From Pisolithus tinctorius (taxonomy: Eukaryota; Basidiomycota; Agaricomycetes; Boletales; Pisolithaceae), in contig JANFAH010000007.1 of NCBI GenBank assembly GCA_024663395.1, forward strand, positions 1,116,001 through 1,180,000: a DNA stretch of 64,000 nt. The letters are read 5' to 3'. The translations under genes were made by a program, and so were the position numbers. The stretch's first letter is position 1. Every line of letters begins with the position of its first letter. This document shows, in pieces, positions 59,564 to 64,000 of this stretch. The notes under the pieces are model-generated. The model searched no databases. It was given only the letters and a program-made list of their open reading frames with translations, and was not told the DNA's origin.

Positions 59564-60514
59564 ATGATCCGTGCCAACAAACGGGCACTTCGAAAGGCCA
59601 TGAGGACCACGCTCGGAGAACTACCAGCAGAAGACATACAGTTTCAGTGTAAGTTTCGATACCTAACCTTCTTGTTGCTAATCAACCTGCTTGTGGGTAA
59701 CCAGCACAGGCTATCGCAGCCAAGGTTATGGCTCTCCCTGCCTTTCAAAACAGCCGAACGTTTAGTTGTTATCTCAGCATGCCCACTGCAGAGGTTCAGA
59801 CAACGTCGCTGATACTGGACATCCTAGCAAACAAGCGTAGGTGGCATATCCGTTTTTTTATAGCATTGCAGGTGTTTTAGGTATATCTCAAAGAGAAGAA
59901 GCTGTTTGTACCAACCATAGTTTCCGAGAACGACTATATGGACTTCGTACGGCTTCACGACGAACAAGACTTTCACGGCTTGCCTATCGGTTTGTGGGGC
60001 ATCCCGCAACCTACGGCGCAATGGAACAATGAAAAACGCCAAAGTGGTAGGTGCTATAGCTATCGGCCGGATCATCGATACTGTCTAAATACCTCAAGTC
60101 CTAGATACCTCTGCTGAAGACCTAGATGTCGTTCTTCTCCCAGGCAAGTGTTCATTTCCACGTGCAGTACGTCCTGAGTTCATGTATTAAAATGACTTCC
60201 GGGCCACATTAGGCGTTGCCTTCGATCGGTCCTTATCGCGTCTAGGCCACGGTAAAGGTTATTATGACAAATTCCTATCATCCTATACCGCTGCGGCTAA
60301 AAGGCCACGCCCACTTCTAGGCAAAAATCTATCCCTAGCCTTGCCCCTGTCGTGTGCTGACTGATCGTCCATAGTTGCGCTGGCTTTACAACAACAATTG
60401 CTTGATGCAGGATCGGTACCCATCACGGACACCGATTGGAAAGTGGACATGATTATTACACCAAGTGACATCGTTACCAAAGAAAATTTGCCTAAAGATT
60501 CAGCCAAAGCATAG
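59564..60514 (+). CDS. 5-formyltetrahydrofolate cyclo-ligase
   Basis: This enzyme (MTHFS; Fau1 in yeast) converts 5-formyl-THF to 5,10-methenyl-THF with ATP and feeds the one-carbon pool. The exons read MIRANKRALRKAMRTTLGEL, IAAKVMALPAFQNSRTFSCY, LSMPTAEVQTTSLILDILAN, KKLFVPTIVSENDYMDFVRL, FHGLPIGLWGIPQP, DLDVVLLPG, VAFDRSLSRLGHGKGYYDKF, RPRPLL and VALALQQQLLDAGSVPITDT, ending NLPKDSAKA. The conserved ATP and folate loop GxGxGYYD is present as GHGKGYYD. Six or so introns; two of them, 60144-60212 and 60321-60374, can only be spliced as GC-AG. It starts 86 bp from the divergent PIG-P gene, so the two share a short bidirectional promoter. Confidence 0.92.
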
Positions 60515-60695
60515 CTTCCACAGGACAGCTATGCATTGTGTTGCGAGACGTACTCGATCACTCCATGTTATCCTTTGTATATCCACGCTGCGAGTCAGCC
60601 ATCGAGAAAGCCGGTGTTCGTTAGCCTTACCAAAATATAGTGTTCCTCGGTTGATGTTTTTTGATGTTGCTGACCAGCGAGTAAGGACACGAGCC

Positions 60696-61905
60696 TCACG
60701 ACTCTGAACCTTTGATATCAATACACAAAACATGAGTTGGGAACGTGAATGCAATGTACCCAGATCTCCTGCACTGTGGCACAATGATTATGCGGAATGA
60801 TCGGCCTAATGGTAAGTATTTCACTCCTAGCCACGTTTGAATCCTAGCGTTCACAAGGAGAAGCGCAAGTACCTAGCCGTGAAACCATGATTGCTTTTGC
60901 TCCTGAGTCAAAGTCTGCTGGGGAGCCATCAGGGTGGAGCATCTTGGTCGCCATCTGAGATGTGGTTATAACCTAGTTGAACAGTATGTAAGGGCGTAGT
61001 GTCAAACTGCGCACGATCACGCACTGTAAGGTTCCTAGTTACGCATGCTTCTAGAAGACTGTGCCTAATACTTCCCAGGATCACATTCTTTTTCGATGGT
61101 GACAGATCCGGATGGGATTGAAAAACAAATGACAGGGAGTTCAAGACTAAAAGCCCCGTCTGAAAATGACAGTGGGTTCATGAAGTGGAGTACAACACAA
61201 ACGCATACCTTGGAGGTGATTTTCGAATTCACCTCACGGAGAAATACGAGAAGATCTGGAAGCGTGTGTATACGTATATAACGCAGCAACGTCCCAGCCG
61301 ACGGCGTACCTGTATATAGTTGGTTAGGAATGTTTGACAAAACGAGTTAGATCATTGACTTTCAAGCAGCCTAGAAAGGGCATGCGGGCTGGACATGTTC
61401 TGCATGTCTTCCATGCTTGTCAGATATCTCAGCCATTATGAAATGTACGAGTAGAATCACCAACAAACACGACTTCTTCATCTGCCTTGAGGAATGCCTG
61501 CACGAAGTCACAAGCGAGGGACTCCTTGAAACTACCCGGGGGGCCAGATATTTCCAATACGTGACCACGCAATAACCCACCGCCAAGAACTTTGTTGACA
61601 GCAGGATACTTGCACGTAAACACGTTCGCCTGAGCTAGTGATGCTACGGACTGGGTCATCCGTGGAACCTTCGGTGCTTGCGTTGTGCTAACCAAAATTT
61701 CAGCATCCCTAACAGAAATGCTGAGTTCTCAAGAACGCAACAGCGATCAAGACGCTGCGTGGGGGATACACGAGCACCACGTACCTGCAGATAGCGCCTC
61801 AGTAGATACACCTGCAACGTCGTCCACTGTCTCATATCCAGCGCTTCTGAGCGCAGCTTGTACAGAGGGCGGAAGGGTGGTGCACTGAAATAAACTTCTT
61901 GACAT
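60696..61905 (-). CDS. RAD51 paralogue (RecA/RadA-fold recombination protein)
   Basis: RAD51 paralogues help load or stabilise Rad51 filaments in homologous recombination. The gene appears only after splicing. The start (61905) reads MSRSLFQCTTLPPSVQAALR, then an N-terminal helix-hairpin-helix-like region (AGYETVDDVAGVSTEALSA, ELSISVRDAEILVSTTQA), then KYPAVNKVLGGGLLRGHVLE and P-loop ISGPPGSFKESLACDF, followed by EEVVFVDMQNMSSPHALSRL, TGLLVLNSLSFVF (Walker B), LTVITTSQMATKML, HPDGSPADFDSGAKAIMVSR and a C-terminal strand region SYLPLGRSFRIIIVPQ. The P-loop lacks the Gly before Lys and has Glu after it. The order and spacing are those of RAD51C/Rad57-type proteins, but I cannot say which paralogue. 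It ends 181 bp from the convergent folate gene. Confidence 0.82.
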
Positions 61906-62564
61906 CCTCTAGATGGGCGACACGAAGTCAAGAAACCCGGGCTGGCACCATAGCATACGGGCCCACGTGGCCCAAAAAGTCAATTCACGTGATGACGCGT
62001 TCATAAAAGCAGTCAGAGCGACACGGGCATTGCCGCACATTCTTGTTTCTCGAGTCCTCCTTTGTGTTTGTTCACGCCCGGTTTTTTTCTTCCATTACTC
62101 GGTGAGTAGACAACATTTACCACCATTCCCACTCACCGATCACCTTGACAGTAATTTCTTGTCTGTCTTGCACCATCAGGCGCGGTGGTCTACAACCAGA
62201 CTCTCTTAGAAGGATAACTTATTGTCAGTGCATCTCGAGCTATATATGTACGTCTAAAAACACTGATCTGTGCTGCGATTATGTAGATAACTTCGATCTC
62301 GGTTCGGCGGTAATGATTGCACACCCCTGACAGTGGTGACCTGATCTACTTTTATAGTATCACAGTGGGTCATGCACCGGCAACATCCCCCACGCCCTCG
62401 GTCTGTAATAGGTAATGGTGATGACACAAGACAAGGCTCACTTTTCAAGCACCCTAATAAATTTGCAGAGCTTGCCAACAGGCAATCGTCGAAGGCCTTA
62501 GGTCGGAATGCAAGTGGGATTTCTATGGAAGTAGCTAAACGAATCTGCCTTTTCCACGAGTTCA
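61906..62564. other. Divergent intergenic region
   Basis: Lies between the RAD51 paralogue (minus) and the RRM gene (plus). Frames here are short. One plus-strand frame (62372-62629) overlaps the RRM gene start in another phase and could hold an unrecognised 5' exon, but shows no motif. Confidence 0.35.
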
Positions 62565-63803
62565 ATGTTTGGCTTCTACAGTGGAAGTTCGCGTCTTTCC
62601 AAGTCGTGTGTGCAATTGCACGACGCTAAAACGGACGGTGACACACGCCGAAATCTCTATGTTCTTGGTTTACCATTGGATCTTACAAAGTGGGATTTGT
62701 ACTGGTTAGCCCCGTCATTGGCTAACTTACCAGTAGGTCTGAGTTTGTTGATATATTCGCCTCCTTTGGCACTGTGACGCATGCGGTTATTCTGGCAACT
62801 GTCGACAGCTCATCCCGTCGACGGGGCTTCATTGTCATGTCCACACACGGGGAAGCTCGCGCGGCTATGAATGCACTATCGCGAACTCAGATAAGGTAAT
62901 TTATCGTTAAGTACGGAGTGACTTACTGATCCAATGCAGAGGGCATGTTCTTGATGTCTCTTGGGCCGTTGTCCAGCGTTCTCGAGGTATGTAAATTTCT
63001 GTGGCAACGAGTTTTTAGTCTACCCTTTGGCGACAGGTTTCCTAGATGGTGGTGATCGCAGCTTAATGCTCTCGACCACCTTGCCCTCTCCGACTATGGG
63101 ACTAGACACCAATCAACCGAACGAACTGCTCGGGATTTGCTCGGCCTTCACTGACCACCCCACCTCAAGATTGCTGGTATCCAACTTGCCTACCTTACTC
63201 TTCACCCAGGTTTCCGATTTGCAACCTCTCTTTTATCCTTTCGGTTCCATAAAGAAACTGGGAATCCTCCCTTGTTTGCACGATGCCGTGGAGATGTCAA
63301 CTGCGGCAGTTGTGGAATATTTTGATGTCTCCAGTGCTCGAGAAGCTAAGGAAGCCTTGCAATCCCAGCGATACGCAGGTCACACTATCGAGGTTCGCTA
63401 CGTCTTCGATAACCCCCCGGTCGCCGACAACCAAGTGAATCCTAGTACTTCTCGACCAACCTTGGTCCCAAGTCAGGCAGTTCAAAGGCATCTTAATCCC
63501 TTTGCGACACCTTTTCCAGATCCGAAGCACTCTTTGGTCACTCATTTCGAACGTCCCCAACTGGACTTCCCGTCACGCGCGACACTTGGTACTCCTGCCG
63601 TTACACCACCCCTCGCTCCTAACCACTTCCCGCGCCATGCTAGCGATACAATATATAGGTTGAACCCAACGACTGGTTTAAAGTATGTGGCTATTCGTTT
63701 CAGTTTTGATTCTGATGTCCATTTGTTTAGCTGGAATCAGGAACGTACTACCTTACCGTTATCGTTGAATCGCGTCAATGACACGCATCCTTTCGTCACC
63801 TAA
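62565..63803 (+). CDS. Protein with two RNA-recognition motifs
   Basis: RRM1 begins TRRNLYVLGLPLDLTK (an RNP2-like strand) and continues after an intron FVDIFASFGTVTHAVILAT, RRRGFIVMSTHGEARAAMNA, with RGFIVM as the RNP1-like strand. An exon RGHVLDVSWAVVQRS follows, then RRM2: SRLLVSNLPTLLFTQVSDLQ, LFYPFGSIKKLGIL, TAAVVEYFDVSSAREAKEAL and YAGHTIEVRYVFD. The C-terminal part is Pro/Ser-rich with likely disordered sequence (PFATPFPDPKHSLVTHFERP). A final exon after a GTATGT donor reads WNQERTTLPLSLNRVNDTHP and stops at 63803. Such proteins bind RNA; the targets are unknown. The ATG at 62565 may not be the true start, since an upstream exon in 61906-62564 cannot be excluded. Confidence 0.75.
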
Positions 63804-64000
63804 TCTCAGGCATGGTCCTGTTCCCATTAACTAGACGGAGGTCTGTTGGGTTCTCCGCTGGTCAGTTCGACTGGCAAGTGTTGTTGATTGCGATGCACTG
63901 AACCCACCGCGATTGCATGTTTCGCATCATTTTTTAATGTTACCATCATAAAGCTTTCTGTAACTTATAGTCTCTCGGTTTATGAGTCCAGTAAACCGTT
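63804..64000. other. Downstream flank at the window end
   Basis: AT-rich sequence after the RRM gene, probably its 3' UTR and terminator. Nothing else was seen. Confidence 0.3.

Noticed and set aside
59805..59900. Possible further GC-AG intron in the folate gene after LILDIL
   Set aside because: A GT-AG intron with donor GTAGGT after AACAAGC and acceptor CAAAG keeps the frame (ILANK-QKKLFVP), so no GC donor is required.
1..64000. CRISPR arrays, operons, ribosome binding sites, phage or plasmid features
   Set aside because: Intron-rich eukaryotic genes throughout; no regularly spaced repeats of that kind and no prokaryotic signals were seen.

Overview
The window is nuclear DNA of a filamentous basidiomycete, almost certainly an Agaricomycete (mushroom-forming) fungus. 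Nearly every gene is split by short introns, mostly about 45-70 bp, and genes lie close together on both strands. The families are fungal (TUP1 corepressor, Num1/ApsA cortical anchor, AC19, Sec24, Yvh1). Several have a distinctly mushroom flavour: C2 plus helical plus NACHT NLR-like proteins, a seven-pass membrane protein with an Agaricomycete-type start, a GH3-like protein and an AIM9-type phosphotransferase-fold protein. I found no tRNA, rRNA, CRISPR or intact transposon.

Layout. 0-8 kb: the 5' part of TUP1 (minus), a divergent WD40-only TUP1 paralogue, VPS29 of retromer, a DNAJC17/Cwf23-type J-domain plus RRM protein, and a 58-residue mitochondrial ribosomal protein bL33m. 7.8-16.1 kb: a direct tandem duplication, each unit carrying one minus-strand C2-helical-NACHT gene without C-terminal repeats. 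17-25 kb: the Pol I/III subunit AC19, a proline-rich unknown protein, YVH1 and a GH3-family protein. 25.7-38 kb: a large Num1-like gene, a hydantoinase/oxoprolinase-DUF917 fusion and a DHA-type MFS transporter. 39.4-45.6 kb: a SEC24-family gene and a frame-disrupted AIM9-like gene. 45.7-47.7 kb: coding-like stretches I could not resolve. 48-52.3 kb: a seven-pass membrane protein and an intradiol ring-cleavage dioxygenase. 53.4-63.8 kb: EXO1, a two-finger C2H2 factor, PIG-P, 5-formyl-THF cyclo-ligase, a RAD51 paralogue and a two-RRM protein.

Most genes are housekeeping and do not form a pathway cluster. Locally related pairs exist: TUP1 with its paralogue, the two NLR-like copies, and two DNA-repair genes (EXO1 and the RAD51 paralogue) within 9 kb. 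The hydantoinase/DUF917 gene lies next to an MFS transporter and could share a substrate with it, but that is only inference.

The most interesting signals are the tandem C2-NACHT pair with truncated effector ends and a conserved PPxY-containing tail, a long hairpin inside a coding exon of the C2H2 gene, three introns that need GC-AG splicing, a RAD51 paralogue with a degenerate Walker A, and gene-breaking frameshifts or stops in three genes. Exon limits were worked out by hand from splice signals, reading phase and family resemblance; no alignment or database search was run.
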